The translations under genes and the position numbers were made by a program. The notes under the pieces were generated by a model. It saw only the letters and a list, made by a program, of their open reading frames with translations, did not search any database and was not told the DNA's origin. A DNA stretch of 64,000 nucleotides from Tamarix chinensis (Eukaryota; Streptophyta; Magnoliopsida; Caryophyllales; Tamaricaceae), in contig CM060176.1 of the NCBI GenBank assembly GCA_030549775.1, positions 99,714,303-99,778,302 of the forward strand, written 5' to 3'. This document shows positions 36,885-48,400 of the stretch, piece after piece. Numbering within the stretch: position 1 is the first letter of the stretch; each line of letters starts with the position of its first letter.

Positions 36885-39300
36885 TAAAATGATTTCAGAT
36901 TATCTGGCAGAGTACTATAGTATCATAATCACTTAAAATGCATGCATGGTTTATTAATCAAGAGTGGACATCATAAATTTGACAATAGACATACCTCTAG
37001 CTCGATAGTATCCTTTGAGGTATCAAGATTGATGGAGCGAGCTAATGCAACTCATTTTTTCATTCCACCAAATATTTTATAAGGCACCTGATCCTCTACA
37101 CCCTACAAACTAAAAACTATCATTCTATTAAACATACGTCGCATGGAGGTATTCCAATATATTCCCTCCATTTCAAAATATAAGGCCTACAATTTTTAGG
37201 TACATGGATTAGGGAGTTTTGAATTATCTAATAGCCAAGGTAAGAAAAAAAATATAAAGAAATTTATTAACCAGCTAATTTAAACATAGACATATTTAGG
37301 CCAAGTGATGTAGTACATGAATACTTCAATGCCAAGGAGAAACTAGAGAGAAGGGGAAAAATATGCAGTCTGGGGATGAAGAGAAGAAATACAACTTCTA
37401 AGGACAATAGATCAACAATATCAAGACAAAAATCATATTATCAACCAAATCTACATAAAACTAACCTAGCGATTGGGGGACATAACCCTGGTATCTCTAG
37501 GCTAAACTAAACATGCTAAACTACATAAGATCTCTTATATCCTTCATTAAAAAGGGAAAAGAAACCTCCTATACTTATTCACTCCATCTAAAGTGATAGA
37601 TAAAAATTGTACCAATGAAAAATGCAAGCAAAAGGGATCTCCTTTCCTAACACAAAATAATTATATTCTAAAAGAAAAAGAAGTAAATCTAAGAGGCAGG
37701 GTATCCTCAAAAATAAGAGAAAAGCAGCATCAAATTAATGAAACATAAACTTTTGCTCTCTCTATGCCAAATGGGGAATAAGTTGATCGGATCTAGGAGA
37801 ATATCAAAACGCGATAACAACTCCTAGCACAACAATACAACAACTCACTTGAGGGTTATAATCACTCAGCCACCACCGATACTAGAATACACTAAAAAGG
37901 ACAAAATAGAGGTGTGCAAGCCAATCCCTATCCAATATAATCCTCATGTAAAAACAGTTGTATCAGCTTAATTAAGTAGTTGAGCGAAATCAATAAGGCA
38001 ATACACAGTAACACCAGCAAGTAAGCTTAGCCTTCAACACTATCAAGCATCTCAGCATCTCTGTACATTAGGATTCATAAATATCCATACTAGCACAAAA
38101 CCAAGGTAAAGAAACCTTCACACCATATACATTCTCATATAAGGATAAAGAAACACATCACACACACACTTATAGCAGTAGCATGGAGCTTCAAACTCAA
38201 CAGATCAATGGAAGTAGCAGGCCAATAAAGAATTCAACACAGAAACAGTAGTAGCTAGCTACTTATCACACTGCTTTCTTTCTCTTTTTTTTTCCTTTTT
38301 TTGGAATCAAACTTAAAAAGCGGATAAATTGTAAAGAGCTTCAAAGTAGCAACATATTCAATGTCTAATATACTAGCTTCGGTATAGCAAAGTTCTTAAG
38401 AAAGTTGGGCCATAATCACAAATAATATGAAACATCAATCATTGATAACAAGCATACATCATTTGCAATCATGAAATAGACTAATCGTATGTCCATAATG
38501 CAACCCTAATTTTTGTATTTGACACATTAAAAATACTTCTAGAAAATGAAATTATAGATTTTTGTTTTTCTCACCCTCAATTCAATGATTTTATAAGAAC
38601 GGGAAACAAGGCTACCTAATTGCAACCAAATCGGGTCACAACCAGGGGAAAATTAAGAGCAAATTTATATGTATATGAGTAGAATGACATAACAAAAAAA
38701 TTGTATCCAAACAGAGATTGGAATACAATGGACTTATGGACATGTTAAGTTTAGATGATTAGAAAATTTTACATAGCCATTGAGTTATTGAGCGGCTAAT
38801 TTCACTTCCTCCTGACTACACATGGTCACAAAAGCAAACCCTCAGCTCCATCCAATCATCTTGTCATAGATAACCAGCAAAATAAACAAACAAGAACTTT
38901 TAACATCATCAACTAAAAGAAACACAAATTTGTATCCGGTAGTAGTAAAGTTGTGTAGAGGTGAAATTAGGATAAAGTAGGGATTATATAGTTGAGCAGT
39001 ACAGGTACCACCCACTCCCAAAACATGTATATAATTCATTTCACATAGCAGCCATAAAAATTTGCACGGAACTTGAATTCTAAGTTAAAGACACGAACCC
39101 AAAAAACCCCAACTGTTACAATCCAAAAGAGGAAAAAATTGAAAACATTGCGCATTAATTGGAAGTATATATAGAGTTGCAGAATAACCCATTAATTGAG
39201 TCATTAACAGTTAAAACAGAAATTTTTTAAAAAGTTATAAATGCCGATAATAACTTAACAACAGAAATTACTTCAATTACTAACAAAAAGGGTCAATAAC
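36885..39300. other. CACTA interior between repeats and the captured exon
   Basis: No repeat of the flanking types and no confident gene. It may hold the intron and further exons of the captured gene, read on the minus strand. One candidate exon end (TCGAGCTAGAG followed by GTATGT) lies near 36984-37045, but its frame was not recognised. ORF 38842-39039 is unsupported. Confidence 0.35.
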
Positions 39301-39304
39301 ATAC

Positions 39305-39658
39305 CTCAACCATCTCGACATTTCCAGTCCTCCCAAACAACTCAGCAAGCTGAACACTATCAATGGTAAAGGGAAGGTTACCCACAAAGAGTTTCAAGTC
39401 AGGAGAGAAACCGGGCTCCAGTCCACCATCATTCAATCCTTCCTCTTGGTCAAATTCAGTAGATACAGCAACTTTTCGCACAAATAGGGAGGGAATGGGT
39501 GCCTTAAAACATTTGGAAACAGGGATTGATAGAGATGCAGTAAGGGTTTTGAATGATGGAAAATGAAAGCATGCGAGAGAGGATGATAGAAATTTGGGTT
39601 TAGGGAATGACGTTGAGCGCAGTAGGGGAGACGATTGGACCAGACAATGCCCAAGACT
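39305..39658 (-). pseudogene. Captured 5' exon of a chloroplast cp29-type RNA-binding protein gene
   Basis: One frame stays open for about 118 codons on the minus strand. The first part (FPKPKFLSSSLACFHF, then TASLSIPVSKCFKAPIPS) is rich in Ser, Leu and basic residues with almost no acidic ones, like a chloroplast transit peptide. FVRKVAVSTEFDQEEG follows, then FSPDLKLFVGNLPFTID and LFGRTGNVEMVE. LFVGNLPF is the RNP2 strand of an RRM, and the whole matches the start of the first RRM of cp29/cp31 chloroplast ribonucleoproteins, which bind and stabilise plastid mRNAs. After GTTGAG the sequence runs into GTATGT, a splice donor at the point where these genes often have an intron. No ATG is found in frame, and RRM1's second half, the linker and RRM2 are missing. 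It is a gene fragment carried by the CACTA element. Confidence 0.75.
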
Positions 39659-40424
39659 AGACCAAAAAGAATTAATGAGAACATAAGGAAATAATATGGT
39701 AAATAGATTAAAGACAAAAAGAACCAGAGGAAGTAGAGCTTACAAAGTGAAGAAATGGAGGGGTCGAGTGAAGGGAGCAAGTGCACAACACATTGGAAGA
39801 GATGGATTGAGCACGACGAACAACTGAGCCTAACAGTGCGTCATCCATCGTCGGTCGACGAAAACTACTACCAGTCGACGACAAACACCAATGGAAGCGC
39901 CGACTGGAAGGAGGGCACCTGTGCAAATGTTTCTTGTAGTTGTAGTCGACGAGTTGTGAGAATGAAGTCTCGTTTGGTGTTAGGTATAGACTATAGAATG
40001 ATCTAGTTTATCTTATTTTATTTTCTAATTGTTTCTTAGCGCGGAAAAAATAACCGCGTCTTACTTTTGTGTGAAATTGGTTCTTCTGTAACAATTATAA
40101 TCGTTGCCAAAGTTAATTAAAATATGAAATCATATTCTGTTGTAAGGAATAGGTTCCATTGCTAAAAAAAATTAAGTTTTCACAAGTTTTAAAATCATTT
40201 TTATAGTTTTATTTAAAAATGTTTTTTTATTGTTTCTTCTTTTAATTTTCATAAAATAAAAAATAGTGTAATGCAATTGTTTTAAATTTTCTTTTTGGCA
40301 AAATAATATTTATGTCGAGGGAAATGAAATATATTATTTAACTAATTTTTTTTTGTTACAACTAAAACTATTGTAGCAAATAGGTTTTGGCGTTTTGTAA
40401 CAAAATTATCGTAACAATTTTTCT

Positions 40425-40930
40425 TAACAACAACAACATATCATAACTATAAATATAAGATATAAATTTGAGTACGACCACTTTTTCTCCTTCCTCTCAA
40501 CTTGTAATTTTTTTAGCCACGACTAATGAAGTTGTTGCAAAATAGCATTTTTGGCAACAATATTATTGTAACAAAAAATTAATTTTTTTAGCAACAACAA
40601 CATATCGTGTCTATAAATATAAGATATAAAATCGAGTACTGTTATTTTTCTCCTTCCTCTAAACTTGTAATTTTTTTAGCCACGACTAATGAAGTTGTTG
40701 CAAAATAACATTTTTCGCAACAACATTATCGTAACAAAAAATTAATTTTTTTAACAACAACAACATATCGTGGCTATAAAAAATAAGATATAAAATCGAG
40801 TATTGTTATTTTTCTCCTTCTTCTAAACTTGTAATTTTTTTAGCCACGACTAATGAAGTTGTTGCAAAATAATATTTTTCACAATAATATTTTTGTTGCA
40901 GAAAATATTCACTTTTTAGCAACGATAATT
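40425..40930. repeat. Tandem repeat, period about 163 bp, right subterminal zone of the CACTA element
   Basis: CTTGTAATTTTTTTAGCCAC recurs at about 40501, 40664 and 40828. Each unit also carries GACTAATGAAGTTGTTGCAAAATA and a TAACAACAACATATCG word. Subterminal GTTGCTAAAA-type words continue to 41113. Confidence 0.88.
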
Positions 40931-41113
40931 TGACGTGGTTATAATTTTTTGTTTTTAACAACAATATATTGTTGTTGCAATGAAAAAAAACTGCATTTAT
41001 GGCAACAATATTTTTCAACAATAGTTAATCATTGTTGCCAAAAATATTTTTTTGCAACGAAGATTTTCAATCGTTGCTAAAACGCGTTGCCAAAGATATA
41101 TTTTCTTGTAGTG

Positions 41114-42346
41114 GTGGTAGTGGGTCAGGAGTCTTACTTGGGTTGTGCATGGATGATTGTGTGATATCCGACAAATAAGACATGAATAAGACACTAATCA
41201 CTTAAAGTGGAAGATCATTAAGTCAGGCTCGAATGTAGGATATTTATCAGTCCACCAGTTGTAATAGTAGTTAAGTGCATTTTGTCTTGGACTGTAGTAT
41301 ATGTATCAGTACATCGGTTATAATATTGTTAAGGTACGTCCTACCCTAGAGTTTCTATTCCTTATCCACTGGTGATAATAGTAGGGGTCCCGAGTTTAAT
41401 AAATGAAACCTTAGATTATATTAATCTATGGAAAGGATACTAATTACTTATAGTTGAATACCACGTGGGTCAGGACTGTATGTAGTATATTTACTGGTCC
41501 ATTGATTATAATAGTGGTCAAGTGCGTTTTGCCTTGGAGTATAGTATATTTATCGGTCCACCGGTTATAATAGTGATCATGTGTGTTTTGCCATAGATGG
41601 TATTAGGTTTACCGGTCTACCGATCTACCAGTCATAATAGTGGTGTGGAACATTCTTTCCTGGATAATATAGTTACCGGTCCACCGATCATTATAGTGGG
41701 GTCCCCGAGCCCACATGGATATAATTCGAGAGATGTTTAAATATTGTACTAATGACTTTAAACTTCGATAGGAGTAAATGATCTAACATAATCTATTGTG
41801 TATTATATCTGTATCCTGTATTGCTATGCCCTAATTTAACTATATTGTCACCTTACTTAGTACATAATATGCTGATCACCCTTATTATGGGTGTTTCTTA
41901 TTCCCACGAGCAATGCCCCCTCCTACGTCTTTACAAGTAGGTGTTAAGGCCTTAGAGGACTTTGCTGCACATGATGACCTGGTAAAGGGAGAGTGATACC
42001 TTGGTATTCTGAGTTAGGGCTGGAGAGAGTGTATCTCGGACTATTTCTCTCTAGTACTTGATGTTCTTCCCTAGTAATGGGACCCTATTATGTATTTTCA
42101 TTTCTCTTCTGTATTGACACTTAACTTTCTCATGTTCTTGTATTTTCTATATTTCAATGTTTAACTCTTTCACGTTTTACTCTATTTTTGTATGGCATTC
42201 TATTTGTGTCGTTCTTTTAGCCTTGTGGTTAGTATGAGATTAGCTTAGGGCTAGAATTATACTGATCATGGCCGTAACACCCCCTAGTGGTGTGTAATTT
42301 TAGAAACAAATAAAAATGTTTAATTATAATTTTTGAGGGTGTTACA
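41114..42346 (+). mobile_element. + strand LTR, segment 4 of 4 (3' end)
   Basis: Resumes after the GTG duplication with GTAGTGGGTCAGGAGTC, the reverse complement of about 25940-25980. It contains a motif array (41249-41695) and CACCTTACTTAGTAC near 41850, and ends TTTTTGAGGGTGTTACA. The 5-mers outside the reconstructed LTR (GAAAT at 17077-17081, TCAAA at 42347-42351) do not match, so no target duplication is seen. Confidence 0.8.
41249..41695 (+). repeat. Motif array, about 7 partly decayed units
   Basis: CGGTCCACCGGTTATAATAG-like units lie near 41249, 41309, 41367, 41496, 41555, 41612 and 41671, in a cluster of three and a cluster of four separated by a spacer with ACTAATTACTTATAGTTG. The unit at 41612 has a partial duplication (TCTACCGATCTACC). 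Confidence 0.88.
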
Positions 42347-42867
42347 TCAAAGATGGAGAATGACAAGATTTTTCTTGCTTGAGAGAGCTTGGGTGGAAGG
42401 AGAGGAAGTGCAGGCTTTGTTTAGGGGGTAAAACATGATACAAAAATAGGAGGAGGAACAACCTAAATGGATGGTGGCTTGAAGGGGAGAGTTAAGCAAA
42501 ACATGGGAAAGGGAAACCTATAGGGAGGTATGGCATTGGGGAAGATCACGTTAGGGGTGGCGGGAGTAGGGTAAAGTTAGAATCTAAAAAAGGGTAGGGG
42601 TAATAATTTTGGAAGATTAACCGGGGTAAAGACATGCAGTTATAAGAATTAGGGTTACTCAATATCGGTTAAGGTCAAGACTAGGATTAAATTTTAGAAC
42701 TCATATTCTATCAAAATGTAACATAATTAAATTTATATCCAATATGTGAGATTAATAATACACATATCAGTAACATATTTAATACCAAATACTCTACATT
42801 AATTATTATAACTAATTACATATACTTATGGGTTTATAATTAAAGTTTCTAAAAATAAGGTATTACA
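42347..42867 (-). mobile_element. Minus-oriented LTR, right part (continues 14509-17081)
   Basis: Purine-rich sequence ending AAGGTATTACA, i.e. TGTAATACC on the minus strand, followed by the TAAGG duplication. See 14509-17081. Confidence 0.7.
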
Positions 42868-43470
42868 TAAGGCTTTTGAAAAAACATGAGTAATTTAACT
42901 ATCATAAGGGCATTATGGTCATTTGATGGTAATATAGGAAATAATCATGGCCTGATAAGTTTTGAGAATGTTATCAATTATTCCATAAGTAATGTGATTA
43001 AATGATGGTTGAGTAAGATAGTTGATACTTAATATGAGATTCTCAAATTTTTGATAAAAATATGACATTGTGGTCAATGAGGGTTAAAAATAGAATTTCG
43101 GTATTTTAAAAGGAAAATATAATTTAAATATACTAAGTATGTTACTTGAAATATTTGGAAAATTATGGACCTTTACCTTGAAAGATACCCCGATAATTAT
43201 ATTGACATGCTTTACATGTTTTCAATTATATGTTATGCATATTTACACTACTCTTGCATAATGAATCAAATATAAACCATTTTGGATAATATACTAATCA
43301 TTTAAAGTGAAAGATCATGTGAGTTGAGTCAAGGTGTTTTATGTGTTCGTTCCATCGAACGATAATATAGACTCAAGTGCATTTTTCTAAGAGGTGCATT
43401 TGTTTGTTTCATCGGATAATAGTGTATTTGGTGGATTTTCTTGAGATGTGTTTTCAGTAGAGGGCTTATA
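42868..43470 (+). mobile_element. Right remnant of the outermost + strand LTR
   Basis: Starts with the duplicated TAAGG and should continue 12956-14508. Near 43298-43430 it has the conserved spacer (ATACTAATCATTTAAAGTG) and two strongly decayed array units (GTTCCATCGAACGATAATA and TTTCATCGGATAATAGTG). The LTR 3' end was not found, so it is truncated or decayed. Confidence 0.5.
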
Positions 43471-45269
43471 AATCAAAAACTAAGATTAAAATATTATAAA
43501 ACATATAAAAATATTTATTCATCAAACAACCAACCTAGTCAATCAATTGAACAATACCAAAGCTAAAGTCACTAGATAGCATATGATATGGTAGACATTA
43601 GCATGTCGGAGATAAGAAAATTAAAGGAGAAAATTTTGACCCCAAACAAAAAGAATGTAGAATAAGATAACCGAAATTGCAATAGAATAAATACAAAAAA
43701 TTAATACTAGAGAAGACAAAACTTGTCGATGGTGATTTGCCCTAACATTCCTCACCACCTTAAAGTGATAAACACCCTATCCTTAGTATGAATCAGATGT
43801 GGCGGTCACCCCCAAGGTTAACATAAAGAACTTCATTTCACACACACTCGTGAGAAGAATCAATGGAATGAACAGAACAATACCCATAAAATAGAATAGA
43901 GGAAGGGAGAGATCAGAAAATTAGTTTTAATTCTCAGTGAATTCTATAAAACCAAAGTAGAGTTAAACAGAGAAAAAGAAAAATTGTGATGAAAAGAGAA
44001 TGCTCACAAAATCGATTTCCACTCCACATAGATGGGAAGAAACATTATAAACATTTAAAAATGGTGGAGTAAGATGAACTTTGGTTCCCAAGAAAAGTCA
44101 GTTCATAAGTCTTTAAAATTTTAGCAGAAAGAATAATAGGGCCTGTCGGATCTATGACCCAGCTCAACCCAGACAGGTAGGCAAAAGTGGTGAGAGCGTG
44201 GGTGGTTGCTTAGTCCATCATACAAGCTACACAAGAAACCAAAGCAATTTATCAAAAAAGGCAAGGGGGATGACTAATAAAAGATAAATAAAAACTTTGT
44301 TACCCACTGAAAACAAAAGTTGTTTTTTTTTCCCATTGCTCCAAGAAAGGAAACACGTAGAAACCCAAGAGAAAACAAATATTGAAATCCATAATACCTT
44401 GATTCGAATCCTTAGGGCTCTCATATCTAATCGAGCCAAATTCATATCGATGGCTCCAAAAGTGAGGAGATGATCACGCTAGATTAGAGTCCAGGAACAA
44501 TTAGAAAAACATAGGGATAAATGAGTGAACCAAAATGGAATAGATATGATATACCTTGAACGATCATGACTGAAATGAGCCATATCTAAATGCAAAAGGC
44601 CAAATCAAACACCCAAAGACATCAACTCTCCTCCGGTTGAGTCTTTAGTTGGACAAAAGTTTTGACATTTGACCTAGGAGGGAGGTGTGATACACGAGGG
44701 ACCAAAAAGACAAACATGGCTCTGAAAAATCCAGATTTGATGGGCCGAGAAATTATCAAGTAGAGAGTTCATGGGCAATGGAAGGAAACTAGAGGGAAGA
44801 TGAAAGAGGGAAGAAAAGCATATGCATGTTTTTTGACCCCTTTCAACGGACGGCGGCGTTGCAGTGGTTTTGTTGTATAAGTGCGGTGGTGTTTTTCTAA
44901 TTCTTTCGCAACATTATATAATCTATAGTCTATACTAGTGATAATGTTTATCGAGAGGAGCTAAATTCTTTTCTTTTCTTATTTTTTTGGTAAAAGAGTT
45001 AAGTACAGAAATTCCTTGTATAGGTTGGGCTAGATTGATCTTTTCTTGGGCCAAATGAGTCGTGCTTGTCTGTTTTTAGGTTTACTAATCCCATTACTAA
45101 ACGGGCTGTAGATTCATCACCAGCATCCACTGATCCATGTATAGTGTCCAGATTCTAAGGTAGAGACACAAATCAGCGTCTCGTTGCGCCCACTATTCGT
45201 GACTTTCCTAACTATAAGACATACGCGGACACGCCCCCAGGCCGGCATCCCCCCCTTCTCTACCCTTTC
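43471..45269. other. Intergenic sequence upstream of TFIIB
   Basis: No gene recognised. An open stretch on the minus strand (44227-44445) has no identifiable motif. From about 44850 the sequence loses the AT-rich transposon look and becomes mixed, as expected for the promoter-proximal part of the next gene. Confidence 0.45.
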
Positions 45270-45276
45270 TATAAAT
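45270..45276 (+). promoter_or_regulatory. Probable TATA box of the TFIIB gene
   Basis: TATAAAT in a CT-rich setting, 227 bp before the ATG. A start site about 30 bp downstream (near 45300) would give a leader of about 195 nt. No ATG occurs between 45300 and the chosen start. Confidence 0.6.
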
Positions 45277-45496
45277 GTCCCCACAAACATTCAGTTTGTC
45301 TCCCTCCTTGCTTCCTCTACCCCTTCATATCTCATCTCTCACCTGAATTCAGAGAAAGCGAGGAGTAAGAAACTTAACAATTAATCCGAACATCTAGAAA
45401 TTTCGTTATCAATTGTATTTCAATTACGACTGCAAACCTTCGAAATCTGATTCCAAACTCATATCTATAATCCAATCAGAAATCGAAGCTAACACG

Positions 45497-48400
45497 ATGG
45501 ATGCATTTTGTACCGATTGTAAGAGGAGCACGGAGGTGGTTTTCGATCACTCGGCAGGTGATACAGTTTGTTCCGAGTGTGGACTCGTTTTAGAGTCTCA
45601 CTCAATCGATGAGACCTCTGAGTGGAGAACTTTCGCTAACGAGTCTAATGATAATGATCCCGTTCGTGTCGGCGGTCCTACTAACCCTCTTCTCACCGAC
45701 GGCGGTCTTTCTACCGTTATCTCTAAGCCTAATGGTACTACTGGTGATTTCTTGTCTTCTTCGCTGGGAAGGTGGCAGAATCGTGGTTCTAATCCTGACC
45801 GCACTCTTATTCTCGCTTTTAAGACAATCGCTACTATGGCTGATAGGTTTGGTTTATTCTCCTTCATTACAGTTTTGAAATGCACTGTGTTACTTCTTTA
45901 TGATTATAATTAGGCATGATCAAGCTCAATCGTAGGTTTACTGTGCTTGATCCATAAAGTCATTTCTATATATTAATTTTTACTATGTATTCGGGCATCA
46001 TCTTCTCGATCTGTTGTAAATTCAAAATTCTGTGAGCATGTTAGATTGTGTCACTACTATTTGATACCGTTTTGCATCTATCTTCTGATAAACGTTTGCA
46101 TCGTTTGCTTACTCATATTGGTCTTCCGTAATGTTGGATCATTCGGTTTCGATTTGGTGATTGTTCATGTTCGCTTACCTCCGTAATTTACCATGATGGA
46201 AAAATTACCCTATGTATAGTCCTGCACTCTAGTGTGAACCCCGAACAGACCTTCTCGGCTGAAAGATGGGGCATTCTTTGTGATTTTATACGGTTAATAT
46301 GTTTTAGCTCTTTGCTACTGTTCCCCAGTTTGCATCACATTGTTACGTTAATTGAGAATAAAGCTATGGATGACTGGTATGTACTTGTAGTAGGAGCAAC
46401 TGCATATGGTTGTCGATGCTATATTGGAAAATTAGATTTATGTGATGCATTTGATTCTTGTCAACCTTCTTTACATTTCTGTTATTTGTGCTATATGTAC
46501 CATAGTTATACATAAGGATGCCTGGTACTGGTGTCTTTATTACAGAACCGTATAATTGACAGGATGAAAATGATGGCCTTATCTGTCTGTTTACTAGCTT
46601 TATTGGCTTAGTGTGAGAGGGAGAATGTGGGCATACTTTGTCACCTAGTAGGCTAACTTAAAATGTAACCTTTCTTGTAGACCCTTTTATTTGTACCTAC
46701 CTGAATAGTGGAGCTCCTACGGATGTGATATGAAATTTGGTCATCTTTATATTTCTGGGGACCAATTTATCACTAACATGTATATTTGAGGATGAATCCC
46801 TTTAGAACGTTGGCTTGGGTTACAGTTCACGTGGAAAAAAATAAAAATGAAGACTCACTGATTGTAACTAACTAAGAAATGAAGTTAGTAGGCTGACTTG
46901 CTTAATAACCAGGTGATCATAGCTTTGTCTTATCATTTAAGGTTGAGATTTGAGAGTGGTGTCTTTTTCTTTTCTTTTCTTAATTGTTATTATTACTTAT
47001 TTAGGTTTTGTTATCTCAACTCAGAAATCTAGTTTGGGACAGAATTGGGTGGCAACATACATGTTGATTCATTTGTGAAGCCATTGAATTGATCTTCTAT
47101 GCCTATGAGAAAATAGATAGCAAGTTTGATTTTTTGTCTTCTCCTGCAATTGGAACATATGCTAACTTAGAAAATGTGGACTCTCATATAGGAAATGTGT
47201 TTTAAAAGATTATTCAGGCCCATAATTGTTTTTCCTCAGGCTAGTTTGTTCTAATACTGATTTGTCATATGTGGAGATTTAGGTACGGGTGGAAAATTTT
47301 TCAGAGTTGCAGCAATTTCTGTTGGAGAATATCTCTACAGTGAATAAACTATTGTTATATGGATTTATGTTGGCTTTTAGTGTAACTTCTATAACAATGA
47401 TTATTTATTGTCATTCCTTGCTAAACTGTGATGGAAGCCTCATGCACTCTTCTTGTCTTTACTTAGGCAGTGAAATGAAACAAGACCCAAACATGATGCC
47501 ATCTTCTGCTTATTAGGCGTTTGAAGCGCTAGGGTCATAGTTTAGTGTTTGTGGCGACCATTATCTCTTTAGCTAATATGCATCTTACACTTGGGTGAAA
47601 ACGAAGGAATGTTATAAGATAGCCAAGATTTTGAAACTTATGATAAGCTTCATTTTCTCAATCTGAGTTGAAGGCAGATGAGTGATATATATTTTGTATA
47701 GGGTGTGAGGCCACTGGGTGGTCATTGCATAGCTGATTATATATCAGCTGAAGATGGATCTGATCATATGTTATCACTTATGTCACACCTGTGTTGGATT
47801 TGATGTGGATGGTCATTGTTATATTATTGTCCCCAACTCTCACGTGGAAAACTGATTAGTTATTGTTGCCTTTTGAGAGACATCCATCTTTGAACTCCTG
47901 GATAGAAAAGATTTCAAATTGATTGTCTTCTGTTTTATCCTTCCACTTCTTGATTGCTGGATAATGCAGGGGGGGGGGATATCCACTGAATATGATTTCC
48001 TTAAAAGCCTGTAGTTGTGTTTCATGATATATTAATATGAGTTGTGTATTATTACTAGTGCAGCTATTTACTGATGCATTTTCCTATGTTTCAGGTTGGG
48101 TCTTGTGACAACTATAAAGGTATCATCTAATTGCTCCTACAAACAGCCGATGAGTGAAAGAAATTTGGGTTTTTTGGGGGGGGGGCTTATTGAGCTCATT
48201 GCCTGGGACATATTTGCTTGCCAGTTGGCTTTTGTTCTTTCTATTTTGTTTACGTTAGTGCACCTTAGTTTCTTTGGATGTTGAATGTCTTGATTTTTAG
48301 AAGCAGAGCTAGGAGTTAAATCATTTGCCATCTCATTAGCTTGGTAAACCCATACATCATTTTCCCCTTTTCTAAGGCATGTACTTCTTCTCTTGATGTA

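Larger units (their letters stand above)
30558..41113. mobile_element. CACTA (En/Spm-type) non-autonomous transposon, 10556 bp
   Basis: Begins CACTACAAGAAAT and ends TTTTCTTGTAGTG, perfect inverted CACTACAAGAAA termini. GTG is present on both sides (30555-30557 and 41114-41116), the 3-bp duplication expected for this superfamily. Subterminal zones are full of TTTTTAGCAACGA / TCGTTGCTAAAAA words in both orientations (30570-30900 and 40330-41113). No TNPA, TNPD or DDE transposase frame is visible, so mobility would depend on another copy (inference). The interior holds repeats of about 440 and 863 bp, a short telomere-like tract and a captured gene piece. The unoccupied target is seen at about 25940-26060. 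Confidence 0.93.

Noticed and set aside
44227..44445. 72-codon minus-strand frame with hydrophobic segments upstream of TFIIB
   Set aside because: No motif or homologue recognised and poly-Lys from an A run; treated as chance.
45413..45496. 28-codon in-frame extension upstream of the TFIIB ATG
   Set aside because: It begins at TTG, not ATG, and plant TFIIB starts directly before the zinc ribbon. There is no ATG in the leader.
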